40,443 nt of DNA, taken from positions 1 to 40,443 of the forward strand of contig NZ_WVUG01000046.1 in assembly GCF_017614965.1 (NCBI RefSeq), written 5' to 3'. This document shows positions 26,339 to 34,774 of the stretch, piece after piece (position 1 is the first letter of the stretch; each line of letters begins with the position of its first letter). The position numbers were made by a program, and so were the translations under genes. The notes under the pieces are model-generated. The model was not told the origin of the DNA, made no database searches, and saw nothing but the letters and a program-made list of their open reading frames with translations. This stretch comes from Streptomyces griseorubiginosus (GTDB lineage: Bacteria; Actinomycetota; Actinomycetes; Streptomycetales; Streptomycetaceae).

Positions 26339-27007
26339 TCAGGTGCCGTACTTCTCGAGGTACTTCCGCGCGTTGGCCATCGCCTCCGGATGCAGTGCGT
26401 CCCCGGCCGCCAACACCCTTGGCAGCAGCGTCCGTTCGGTGGTCACCGCACGGAACTGCAGGGCCACCGTCACGTCGTGGGCGGGCCGGTGCACGATCTC
26501 GACCGGATCACCGGACCGTATCTCGCCCGGCTCGATCACCCGCAGGTACGCCCCGGGCGCGCCCTTGCGCGTGAACCGCTTCACCCACCCCCGCTCACCC
26601 ATATGGCCCTGGAAGGTGCCGCACGGGATCCGCCCGCAGGTCACCTCCAGCACGACCCGGTCCCCGATCCGCCACCGCTCGCCGATCAGCGCGCCCGAGA
26701 CGTCCAGGCCCTCGGTGGTGAGGTTCTCGCCGAAGGAGCCGTTCGCCAGCGGGCGCGCCAGCTCGCGCTCCCAGCCGTCCAGGTCCTCGCGTGCCATGGC
26801 GTACACCGCCTGGTCGTCCCCGCCGTGGTGCTGCCGCTTGCACACCGCGTCCCCGGCCAGCCCGCTCCCGCCGACGCCCTTGGGCCCGGGCGCGGCCACC
26901 CGCACCGGCCCCGCCACCGGCCGCTTGTCGATACCGGTCACCCCCTCGGGGTTGTCCGTGTACGGCACGGCCCGCGCGCTGCCCAGATTCACCGACAGAA
27001 GCCTCAT
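26339..27007 (-). CDS. MOSC-domain protein (YiiM-like)
   Basis: A 222-residue MOSC protein. The N-terminus MRLLSVNLGSARAVPY is characteristic, then a MOSC barrel with YAMAREDLDGWE, GSFGENLTTEGL, IGDRVVLEVTCGRIPCGTF (two Cys flanking the active centre) and a C-terminal VTTERTLLPRVLAAGDALHPEAMANARKYLEKY helix. MOSC proteins use a molybdenum cofactor or sulfur on their Cys and reduce N-hydroxylated compounds such as 6-hydroxylaminopurine in YiiM. That activity is inferred. Divergent from the LysR gene with 91 bp between. Confidence 0.88.
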   Translation of the reverse strand: MRLLSVNLGSARAVPYTDNPEGVTGIDKRPVAGPVRVAAPGPKGVGGSGLAGDAVCKRQHHGGDDQAVYAMAREDLDGWERELARPLANGSFGENLTTEGLDVSGALIGERWRIGDRVVLEVTCGRIPCGTFQGHMGERGWVKRFTRKGAPGAYLRVIEPGEIRSGDPVEIVHRPAHDVTVALQFRAVTTERTLLPRVLAAGDALHPEAMANARKYLEKYGT

Positions 27008-27098
27008 GACGAAACCGTAGGCCGCCGGGTCTCAAAGCGTCGACCGATTATTCGGCGCCGTGCCAAAGTCTGGCTTATCGTTCGCTTATCCTCGAAGG

Positions 27099-28004
27099 GT
27101 GATCGAGGCCCGTCATCTCCGTGTCCTGCGCGCCGTCGCCACCACCGGTTCCTTCTCGGCGGCCGGACGCGCGCTGGGCTGCACCCAGCCCGCGGTCAGC
27201 CAGCAGATGAAGGCGCTGGAGGCGTCCGTCGGCACCCCGCTGCTCGTCCGCAGCGGACGCGAGATGCGGCTCACCCAGGCGGGCGAGGCACTCGTCCGGC
27301 ACGCCGGCACCATCCTCGCCGGGCTCACCGCCGCCGAGGAGGAGATCGCCGCCATCGCGGGCCTGCGCGCCGGGCGGGTACGGCTCGTGTCGTTCCCCAG
27401 CGGCAGTTCCACCCTCGTACCGGCCGCGCTCGCGGCCCTGCGCGCCGCCCACCCCGGCACCCGGGTCTCCCTCGAGGAGGCCGAACCGCCCGCGTCGGTG
27501 GAGATGCTGCGCGAGGGCGAGTGCGACGTGGCGCTCGCCTTCCGGTACGAGGGCGCGGCCGGCGGCCAGGAGGGGGAGTGGGACGACCTCGTCGTACGGC
27601 CCCTGCTGAGCGACCGGCTCGTCGGGCTCGTACCGGAGCGGCACCGGCTCGCCGGCGCCGGGTCCGTGGCCATCGGGGAGCTCGCCGACGAGCCGTGGAT
27701 CGCCGGATGCCCGCGCTGCCGCGGGCAGTTGGTGGAGGTGTGCGAGGGCGCCGGGTTCACCCCGCGGATCGACTTCGCGACCGACGACTACCCGGCCGTG
27801 GTCGGTCTGGTGGGCGCCGGTCTGGGCGTCGCGGTACTGCCGCAGCTCGCCATCGAGTCCGTACGGCCGCGCCACGCGCGCGTGCTGACGCTGCGGCCCG
27901 CGGTGCGGCGGGAGATCGTGGCGCTGACGCTGCCGGACCTCGCCCAGGTGTCGGCCGTCGCGGCGACCCTGGACCACCTCGCGCACGCGGCGGCCCGGCA
28001 GTAG
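27099..28004 (+). CDS. LysR-family transcriptional regulator
   Basis: A 301-residue regulator. Winged helix-turn-helix at 1-~62 (IEARHLRVLRAVATTGSFSAAGRALGCTQPAVSQQMKALEASVGTPLLVR); then a PBP2-type effector domain (~90-295). Start GTG 27099 begins exactly at the conserved helix. Divergent from the MOSC gene, the usual arrangement for a LysR protein and its target. Converges on whiD through a bidirectional terminator. Ligand unknown. Confidence 0.9.
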   Translation: MIEARHLRVLRAVATTGSFSAAGRALGCTQPAVSQQMKALEASVGTPLLVRSGREMRLTQAGEALVRHAGTILAGLTAAEEEIAAIAGLRAGRVRLVSFPSGSSTLVPAALAALRAAHPGTRVSLEEAEPPASVEMLREGECDVALAFRYEGAAGGQEGEWDDLVVRPLLSDRLVGLVPERHRLAGAGSVAIGELADEPWIAGCPRCRGQLVEVCEGAGFTPRIDFATDDYPAVVGLVGAGLGVAVLPQLAIESVRPRHARVLTLRPAVRREIVALTLPDLAQVSAVAATLDHLAHAAARQ

Positions 28005-28030
28005 CGGACGAGCACGCGCGAGGGTGAGAA

Positions 28031-28058
28031 AAGAAGGGCACGCGTGCGTGCCCTTCTT
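28031..28058. terminator. Bidirectional rho-independent terminator between LysR gene and whiD
   Basis: A perfect 12-bp stem AAGAAGGGCACG / CGTGCCCTTCTT (28031-28042 with 28047-28058) and a 4-base loop CGTG. The A/T-rich base gives U-runs on both strands, serving both converging genes. Confidence 0.92.
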
Positions 28059-28111
28059 GTCGGGAGCTCTGGGTCCTGGAGCTCGGAAACCCGGAACGCG
28101 GAAACGTTCCT

Positions 28112-28441
28112 TCAGTTGTTCGAGGCGCTGCCCGCGCCAGTGGCCCCCGCTGACACCAGCCGGTTCCGCGCCCGCCCCATGAGTTCCTCGCGCTCGTCCT
28201 CGGTCAGGCCGCCCCACACGCCGTACGGCTCTCGCACCGCCAGCGCGTGCGCCGCGCACTGCGCGCGCACGGGGCACCTCATGCAGACCTCCTTGGCCGA
28301 GTTCTCGCGAGCGCTCCGGGCCGCGCCTCGCTCGCCCTCCGGATGGAAGAAGAGCGAGCTGTCCACCCCGCGACAGGCAGCCAGCAGCTGCCAGTCCCAC
28401 AGGTCCGCGTTCGGTCCGGGAAGGCGGGAGAAATCTGCCAT
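28112..28441 (-). CDS. whiD: WhiB-like sporulation regulator WhiD
   Basis: A 109-residue WhiB-like protein (start ATG 28441). Cysteines C23, C53, C56 and C62 (CxxC with CMRC and RAQC) ligate a [4Fe-4S] cluster, and GVWGG with the following basic turn forms the sigma-4/DNA contact. The N-terminus MADFSRLPGP identifies WhiD, a known late-sporulation factor that acts by binding the principal sigma factor. The tail is short and Ala/Ser/Gly-rich. In mycobacteria WhiB3 sits at the corresponding position beside groEL. It is divergent from bldM over a 381-bp region. Confidence 0.95.
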   Translation of the reverse strand: MADFSRLPGPNADLWDWQLLAACRGVDSSLFFHPEGERGAARSARENSAKEVCMRCPVRAQCAAHALAVREPYGVWGGLTEDEREELMGRARNRLVSAGATGAGSASNN

Positions 28442-28638
28442 TACGTGACCCCTTGTAGCCGTTCTGAGCGGATACGGTGCCCACGACCGTACATCTCTCA
28501 TCTAAGGAGATGAAAATATGACTCATTGCGAATCTAGCCTCAGACACCAGCAGATGGGAAGAAATAGGGCTGAATGGGGCACTGGTTGTGATGAAACGTT
28601 GAGGGTCGGCCCCGCATGTCTGCACCGTGTCCGCTCCC

Positions 28639-28651
28639 TCACGTAGAGTGC
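28639..28651 (+). promoter_or_regulatory. Candidate BldD operator upstream of bldM
   Basis: TCACGTAGAGTGC matches the BldD pattern TNACNC(A/T)GNGTNA at most fixed positions; two fixed bases differ. It lies 20 bp above the sigma-BldN -35 of bldM. bldM is a known BldD target in Streptomyces, but this exact site is my reading. Confidence 0.4.
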
Positions 28652-28670
28652 CGAAGATGGCACACGGCCC

Positions 28671-28698
28671 CGTAACTCTTTCGAGTGACCGTCGTTGA
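28671..28698 (+). promoter_or_regulatory. Sigma-BldN-dependent bldM promoter (bldMp1)
   Basis: CGTAAC (28671-28676), 16 bp, CGTTGA (28693-28698): an exact match to the sigma-BldN consensus CGTAAC-N16-CGTTGA known for bldM. Transcription would begin near 28705, leaving a ~118-base leader before the bldM start. Confidence 0.9.
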
Positions 28699-28822
28699 GA
28701 GTGCGGAGGCGGTTGAAACAAGAAGTGCTCGGGCTAGTGTCCGAGACAGTCGACCGCACAGGTGACGATTTCGTACCAGCCTGGAGGCTCAAGGTGACGT
28801 GCATCAGCTGCGGAGGGCGGCC

Positions 28823-29434
28823 ATGACATCCGTCCTCGTCTGCGACGACTCCCCGCTTGCCCGAGAGGCGCTCCGCCGCGCGGTCGCGACCGTGCCCGGC
28901 GTCGAGCGCGTGACGACCGCGGCCAACGGCGAGGAAGTCCTCCGCCGCTGGGGCGCCGACCGCTCGGACCTGATCCTGATGGACGTACGCATGCCCGGAC
29001 TGGGCGGCGTCGAGACCGTGCGCCGGCTGCTGTCCGCCGACCCGGGCGCGCGCATCATCATGCTGACCGTCGCCGAGGACCTGGACGGTGTCGCTCTCGC
29101 GGTCGCCGCCGGGGCGCGGGGCTACCTCCACAAGGACGCCTCCCGCGCGGAGTTGCGCGCGACGGTGACGCAGGCGCTCGCCGACCCGACCTGGCGGCTC
29201 GCCCCGCGGCGGCTGCGGTCCGCCGAGATGGGGGCGGCGCCGACGCTCACCGCGCGGGAGATCCAGGTGCTCGAAGGGATGAGCCACGGGCGGTCCAACG
29301 CGGAGATCGGGCGGGAGCTGTTCCTGTCCGAGGACACCGTGAAGACGCATGCCCGGCGGTTGTTCAAGAAGCTGGGTGCGTCCGACCGGGCGCATGCGGT
29401 GGCACTTGGCTTCCGGTGGGGTCTGGTTCGCTGA
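28823..29434 (+). CDS. bldM: Developmental response regulator BldM
   Basis: A 203-residue NarL/FixJ-type regulator. Receiver domain 1-~120 with D8/D9, phospho-acceptor D54 (LILMDVRMPG) and K in YLHKD; linker; C-terminal LuxR-type helix-turn-helix at ~145-203 (LTAREIQVLEGMSHGRSNAEIGRELFLSEDTVKTHARRLFKKLGASDRAHAVALG). BldM is an orphan regulator required for aerial hyphae and spores, acting as homodimer and as heterodimer with WhiI. Start ATG 28823 has GGAGGG six bases upstream. Preceded by the sigma-BldN promoter, followed by a terminator. Confidence 0.96.
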   Translation: MTSVLVCDDSPLAREALRRAVATVPGVERVTTAANGEEVLRRWGADRSDLILMDVRMPGLGGVETVRRLLSADPGARIIMLTVAEDLDGVALAVAAGARGYLHKDASRAELRATVTQALADPTWRLAPRRLRSAEMGAAPTLTAREIQVLEGMSHGRSNAEIGRELFLSEDTVKTHARRLFKKLGASDRAHAVALGFRWGLVR

Positions 29435-29520
29435 GAGCTCGGTCGTAACGGCTGTCGTTCTGGTGCGGGCCGTTCGTGCCTGGTCACGCCCACGCGGCGG
29501 TAGCCGCAGTTGATGCAGCT

Positions 29521-29541
29521 CCGCGCCCCTTCAGGGCGCGG
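29521..29541 (+). terminator. Terminator after bldM
   Basis: CCGCGCCC (29521-29528) pairs perfectly with GGGCGCGG (29534-29541) over a 5-base loop; a short T-run follows. It lies 87 bp after the bldM stop and before the sigma-factor gene. Confidence 0.7.
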
Positions 29542-29665
29542 TTTGCGACGCAGGTCAATCGGCTCCGTCGGTACCCGCTGCTCGTTTCGGCGCGGATGCC
29601 GCATCCTTGAAGATGTGGAGTCTCTCGGGGACGAGTCGGTCGAGCGGAAGGGGAGGGCGCAGGGG

Positions 29666-30343
29666 ATGAGTTCCGGCGCACCTGCTCATAACGCTTCGGT
29701 GCACAACATCGGACGCGGTGCCACGGACGACACGGCCGCAAGGCACCATGGACCGATGCGCGACGACGAGGCGGCGAACGCCGCAGGGGCGATCGGTGCA
29801 CTCGTCCATCGCGCGGTGGACGGGGACGAGCAGGCCACGCACGATCTGCTCGCCCATGTCCACCCGCTGGCGCTGCGGTACTGCCGCACCCGGCTGTCCC
29901 GGCTGCCGGGCGACGCCCGGCACTTCGTGGAGGACCTGGCGCAGGAGGTCTGCGTGGCCGTCCTGCTCGCGCTGCCGCGCTACCGGGACACCGGCCGCCC
30001 CTTCGAGGCGTTCGTCTTCGCCATCGCCGCGCACAAGGTCGCCGACCTGCAGCGGGCGGCGATGCGGCACCCCGGCTCGACGGCGGTCCCGTCCGACGAG
30101 ATGCCGGAGCGGCCGGACGACTCGCTGGGCCCGGAGGAGCGCGCGCTGCTCAGCAGCGACGCCGAATGGGCCAAGAAACTGCTGGCCAACCTGCCGGAGA
30201 ACCAGCGGGAGCTGTTGCTGCTGCGCATCGCGGTGGGGCTCACGGCCGAGGAGACAGGTCAGATGTTGGGAATGTCACCCGGCGCGGTCCGGGTGGCGCA
30301 GCACCGGGCCCTGAGCCGGCTCAGGGCACTGGCGGAACAGTAA
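29666..30343 (+). CDS. shbA: ECF RNA polymerase sigma factor, SigD/ShbA type
   Basis: A 225-residue sigma factor. Region 2 at ~70-140 ([74 protein letters not shown]) and region 4 at ~170-222 ([47 protein letters not shown]). Its place between bldM and guaB equals that of sigD in M. tuberculosis; the Streptomyces member called ShbA drives transcription of hrdB, the principal sigma gene. Start ATG 29666 has GGGAGG nine bases upstream; the in-frame ATG 29756 (195 residues) is an alternative close to usual length. No anti-sigma gene is adjacent. The name is by synteny and sequence type. Confidence 0.85.
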   Translation: MSSGAPAHNASVHNIGRGATDDTAARHHGPMRDDEAANAAGAIGALVHRAVDGDEQATHDLLAHVHPLALRYCRTRLSRLPGDARHFVEDLAQEVCVAVLLALPRYRDTGRPFEAFVFAIAAHKVADLQRAAMRHPGSTAVPSDEMPERPDDSLGPEERALLSSDAEWAKKLLANLPENQRELLLLRIAVGLTAEETGQMLGMSPGAVRVAQHRALSRLRALAEQ

Positions 30344-30473
30344 TTCCTGGGCGGTCGGCGGCTTTCCCGAAGCCGGCGCCTTTCTTGAACAGGCCGCTCG
30401 GGGATTCCGTACGAACATACGAAGCCCGAGGTCACGCGGAACCGTGGAATTCGACGGCCCTGCTTCCCGTTAG

Positions 30474-32018
<1,545 letters not shown>

Positions 32019-32033
32019 GCAGACAGCCGTGCG

Positions 32034-32067
32034 AGGGGCGGTCCCGGAAGCATCCGGGGCCGCCCTT
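32034..32067 (+). terminator. Terminator or attenuator between guaB and guaB3
   Basis: A 14-bp stem (32034-32047 with 32054-32067), one G-T pair, loop AAGCAT, then CTTGTC. It starts 16 bases after the guaB stop and would limit read-through into guaB3. Confidence 0.8.
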
Positions 32068-32125
32068 GTCGTACCCGTCGGCGATACTGGAAGACGCTGA
32101 AACGCATCAGGGAAAGGCCACAGAC

Positions 32126-33250
32126 GTGACTGAGATCGAGATCGGGCGCGGCAAGCGCGGCCGCCGGGCGTACGCCTTCGACGACATCGCCGTCGTCCCC
32201 AGCCGCCGTACGCGGGACCCGAAGGAGGTCTCGATCGCCTGGCAGATCGACGCCTACCGCTTCGAGCTGCCGTTCCTGGCCGCCCCCATGGACTCGGTCG
32301 TCTCCCCGGCCACCGCGATCCGCATCGGCGAGCTCGGCGGTCTCGGTGTGCTCAACCTCGAAGGGCTGTGGACGCGGTACGAGGACCCGCAGCCCCTCCT
32401 CGACGAGATCGCCGAAGTGCCCGTCGAGTCGGCCACCCGCCGTCTCCAGGAGATCTACGCGGCCCCCATCAAGGAGGAGCTGATCGGCGCGCGCATCAAG
32501 GAGGTGCGCGACTCCGGCGTGGTCACGGCCGCCGCGCTCTCCCCGCAGCGCACGGCGCAGTTCTCCAAGGCGGTCGTGGACGCGGGCGTCGACATCTTCG
32601 TCATCCGCGGTACGACGGTCTCCGCGGAGCACGTCTCCGGCTCGCACGAGCCGCTGAACCTGAAGCAGTTCATCTACGAGCTCGACGTCCCGGTGATCGT
32701 CGGCGGCTGCGCCACCTACACGGCGGCCCTGCACCTGATGCGCACGGGCGCGGCGGGCGTCCTGGTCGGCTTCGGCGGCGGCGCGGCGCACACCACGAGG
32801 AACGTGCTGGGCATCCAGGTCCCGATGGCGACCGCGGTCGCGGACGTGGCGGCGGCCCGGCGCGACTACATGGACGAGTCCGGCGGCCGGTATGTGCACG
32901 TCATCGCCGACGGTGGCGTGGGCTGGTCCGGCGACCTGCCGAAGGCGATCGCCTGCGGTGCCGACTCGGTGATGATGGGCTCCCCGCTCGCGCGGGCGAC
33001 CGACGCGCCGGGCCGCGGCCACCACTGGGGCATGGAGGCCGTCAACGAGGAGCTGCCGCGCGGCAAGAAGGTTGACCTCGGCACCGTCGGCACGATCGAG
33101 GAGGTCTTGACGGGCCCCTCGCACACCCCCGACGGCTCCATGAACTTCTTCGGCGCTCTGCGCCGGGCGATGGCCACGACCGGCTACAGCGAGCTGAAGG
33201 AGTTCCAGCGCGTCGAGGTGACGGTGGCGGACTCGCAGCACAAGCGGTAG
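32126..33250 (+). CDS. guaB3: GuaB3-family IMPDH-related protein
   Basis: A 374-residue IMPDH/GMPR-fold barrel without CBS domains. FDDIAVVPSRRTRDP, PMDSVVSPATA and HVIADGGVGWSGDLPKAIACGADSVMMG (phosphate site) are intact. In the active loop, where GuaB has SICTTR, this protein has AAHTTR: H222 takes the place of the catalytic cysteine. IMPDH activity is therefore doubtful; GuaB3 relatives with cysteine act as GMP reductases in cyanobacteria, and mycobacterial GuaB3 shows no IMPDH activity. A regulatory or different purine role is inferred. Start GTG 32126. Confidence 0.92.
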   Translation: MTEIEIGRGKRGRRAYAFDDIAVVPSRRTRDPKEVSIAWQIDAYRFELPFLAAPMDSVVSPATAIRIGELGGLGVLNLEGLWTRYEDPQPLLDEIAEVPVESATRRLQEIYAAPIKEELIGARIKEVRDSGVVTAAALSPQRTAQFSKAVVDAGVDIFVIRGTTVSAEHVSGSHEPLNLKQFIYELDVPVIVGGCATYTAALHLMRTGAAGVLVGFGGGAAHTTRNVLGIQVPMATAVADVAAARRDYMDESGGRYVHVIADGGVGWSGDLPKAIACGADSVMMGSPLARATDAPGRGHHWGMEAVNEELPRGKKVDLGTVGTIEEVLTGPSHTPDGSMNFFGALRRAMATTGYSELKEFQRVEVTVADSQHKR

Positions 33251-33263
33251 GGGTTACGGCGGA

Positions 33264-33300
33264 AAGGGGGCCGGTCACCTGAGGGGTGACCGGCCCCCTT
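33264..33300 (+). terminator. Strong terminator after guaB3
   Basis: A perfect 16-bp stem (33264-33279 with 33285-33300) and 5-base loop, ending CTT, then TCGTG. It closes the guaB-guaB3 unit; 33301-33537 beyond it shows no gene that I can support. Confidence 0.92.
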
Positions 33301-33537
33301 CGTGTGCCCGGGGCTTGCGCGGGGCGCGTGGGGTGGTGTGGGGGCGTGCGGTTGCGTTCGGGGCAGATACGGGCTGGTCAGCCGGGTCGGGGGCGATAAC
33401 GTCCGTGTCGGCGCCCCAAGTTGCTGGAGCGCCCCCTTCCAAGGACTTGGTTCCGGACCCCGCTCCTCGGGGCCCGGCCCGATTTCCGACGGACCGTCTC
33501 ACCGGGCTACTGGGCGGTGTCGTGGAAGGGGGCGTCC

Positions 33538-33633
33538 ATGGGACGTCACCGCAAGCCCACTCGCTGGGATCGGATCCGTCTGTGGATGGTGAAGTGCCGG
33601 AGGAGGTGGATCTTGCGGATTTTCGGATGGTGA
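33538..33633 (+). CDS. Possible 31-residue cationic Trp/Arg-rich peptide
   Basis: ATG 33538 is preceded by AAGGGGG five bases upstream and opens a 31-codon frame to TGA at 33631-33633. The product has 9 Arg, 2 Lys and 4 Trp (parts: GRHRKPTRWDRIRLW, VKCRRRWILRIFGW) and could form a short amphipathic helix. The last codons and stop (GGA TGG TGA) form the left edge of the first copy of the structured repeat. Its third-position GC is lower than in the neighbouring genes, so it may be a recent or non-coding frame. No homologue recognised. Confidence 0.3.
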   Translation: MGRHRKPTRWDRIRLWMVKCRRRWILRIFGW

Positions 33634-33926
33634 GCGGCCGCCCCCAAGCAACCTAGGGGCGGACACTCCGTGAACCATCCGGGAGCCTGCCGCAGCTAGC
33701 CCCTGCGGTGGGCTCCACCTTGTTGGCGGGACGCTGAGCGGCCGCCCCCAGACAACCTAGGGGCGGACACTCCGTGAACCATCCAGGAGCCTGCCGCAGT
33801 ACCCGCTGCGGTGGGCTCCACCCAGTGGGTGTGATGGTGAGCGGCCGTCCCCAAGCAAACTAGGGGCGGACACTCCGTGATCCATCCACGAGCCTGTCGC
33901 AGTAAGCCCCTGCGACCGGCCCCACC
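33631..33926 (+). repeat. Three tandem copies of a ~103-bp structured element
   Basis: Copies start TGAGCGGCC at 33631, 33735 and 33838 (periods 104 and 103); each has ~89 bp of conserved core and ~15 bp of variable spacer. Each core has two stems: CCGCCCC with GGGGCGG over an 11-base loop, and GAGCC-TG-CCGCAG with CTGCGG-TG-GGCTC over a 6-7 base loop, joined by the invariant GGACACTCCGTGA and CCATCC. Copy 3 changes CCGCAG/CTGCGG to TCGCAG/CTGCGA (33897 with 33915), a compensatory pair; its first stem has a G-T pair. This points to a functional RNA (or a DNA cruciform) in an otherwise gene-free 740-bp stretch. No known riboswitch or CRISPR repeat is recognised. Confidence 0.9.
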
Positions 33927-34041
33927 TGTCTCCGTAAGGTACCCGCGCCGCGCCCCCCATGCCACCAGCCCCGAAGTCCGACGCACCCACGCGCCCCCCT
34001 TCACCACCGACGCGCCGCCCCTCCGCCGCGCACCGGCAGCG

Positions 34042-34650
34042 TCAGAGCGCCGCCTTCTTGGCCCCCGTGAAGGCGACGTACGCGGCGATCGCGAAGAACA
34101 CGAAGGTCAGCGGGTCGGCGTCCGCCTTCCAGGCCTCCTGGACCACGTCGAAGTGCTGGAAGAACAGCTCGTTGAAGCTGAGCGGGGTCTCCTTCGCGCC
34201 GATCATCGCCTCGCCCACCAGCTGGCCGATGTAGACGGAGCCCAGGGACAGCGCCGCGCTCGCGACCGGCAGCACGGGGTTGCGGCCGCCGAGACGGCCC
34301 GCGGCGAGTCCCACGAGGAAGCCGACGCCGACCGCCGCCCAGCCGATCTCGTGCTTGGTCAGGCCGATGATCGCGCCGTAGACGCCGGCGGCGACCACGG
34401 CGGCGGCGAAGGCGGCCACCAGACCGACGCCGATGTTGTTCCGCACCGGAGCGGGAGCGGGGACGGCCCCGTACGGGACCCCCGGTGCCGGAGGCGGGGG
34501 TACGGCGCCCGGCTGCGGGGCGTACGGAACGCCGTCGGTCGGCTGCTGGGCGTACGGGTTGCCGTCGACCGGCTGCGGCTGTGGCTGCGGCTGGGTCTCG
34601 GCCTGCGGCTGGGCAGGCGGCTGCTGTGGCGGTGGAGCTGACTGGCTCAT
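34042..34650 (-). CDS. Proline-rich membrane protein
   Basis: A 202-residue protein. Residues 1-~75 are low complexity: PQPQ repeats (PQPQPQPQPV), then PYAQQP / PYAPQP and a Pro/Ala stretch, all cytosolic in type. The rest has hydrophobic segments at ~77-97 (VGLVAAFAAAVVAAGVYGAIIG), ~105-120 (AAVGVGFLVGLAAGRLGG), ~127-147 (LPVASAALSLGSVYIGQLVGE) and ~180-200 (FVFFAIAAYVAFTGAKK). No catalytic motif; function unknown. ATG 34650 has GGGGGA upstream; a longer frame to 34710 has no ribosome site. The proline-rich tail is typical of actinobacterial small membrane proteins near the polar growth or secretion machinery, without proof here. Confidence 0.75.
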   Translation of the reverse strand: MSQSAPPPQQPPAQPQAETQPQPQPQPVDGNPYAQQPTDGVPYAPQPGAVPPPPAPGVPYGAVPAPAPVRNNIGVGLVAAFAAAVVAAGVYGAIIGLTKHEIGWAAVGVGFLVGLAAGRLGGRNPVLPVASAALSLGSVYIGQLVGEAMIGAKETPLSFNELFFQHFDVVQEAWKADADPLTFVFFAIAAYVAFTGAKKAAL

Positions 34651-34774
34651 GACAGAAATCCCCCCACGGGATGGAACGAGCGGAATGGTGAAGCGGAGAA
34701 ACGTGCGCACGACTGTGCGACGAGTGAGGGGAGACTAACAGGCAGGACTGACACGGCCACCAGTGAATTTGCCG

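Noticed and set aside
28518..28646. 42-codon plus-strand frame with AAGGAG eight bases upstream, between whiD and bldM
   Set aside because: Low third-position GC and no family; it ends above the sigma-BldN promoter, so it is not in the bldM leader. The Shine-Dalgarno match alone is not enough.
33275..33502. Minus-strand 75-codon frame after guaB3
   Set aside because: It begins without a ribosome site and reads across the guaB3 terminator stem; no recognised product.
33631..33926. CRISPR array or riboswitch reading of the tandem element
   Set aside because: Copies differ along their whole length and have no unique spacers of constant size, there are no cas genes, and no cobalamin, TPP, SAM or c-di-AMP riboswitch core is recognisable.
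33696..34007. Minus-strand 103-codon frame across the repeat array
   Set aside because: Its repetitive translation simply reflects the tandem repeats; no coding signature independent of them.
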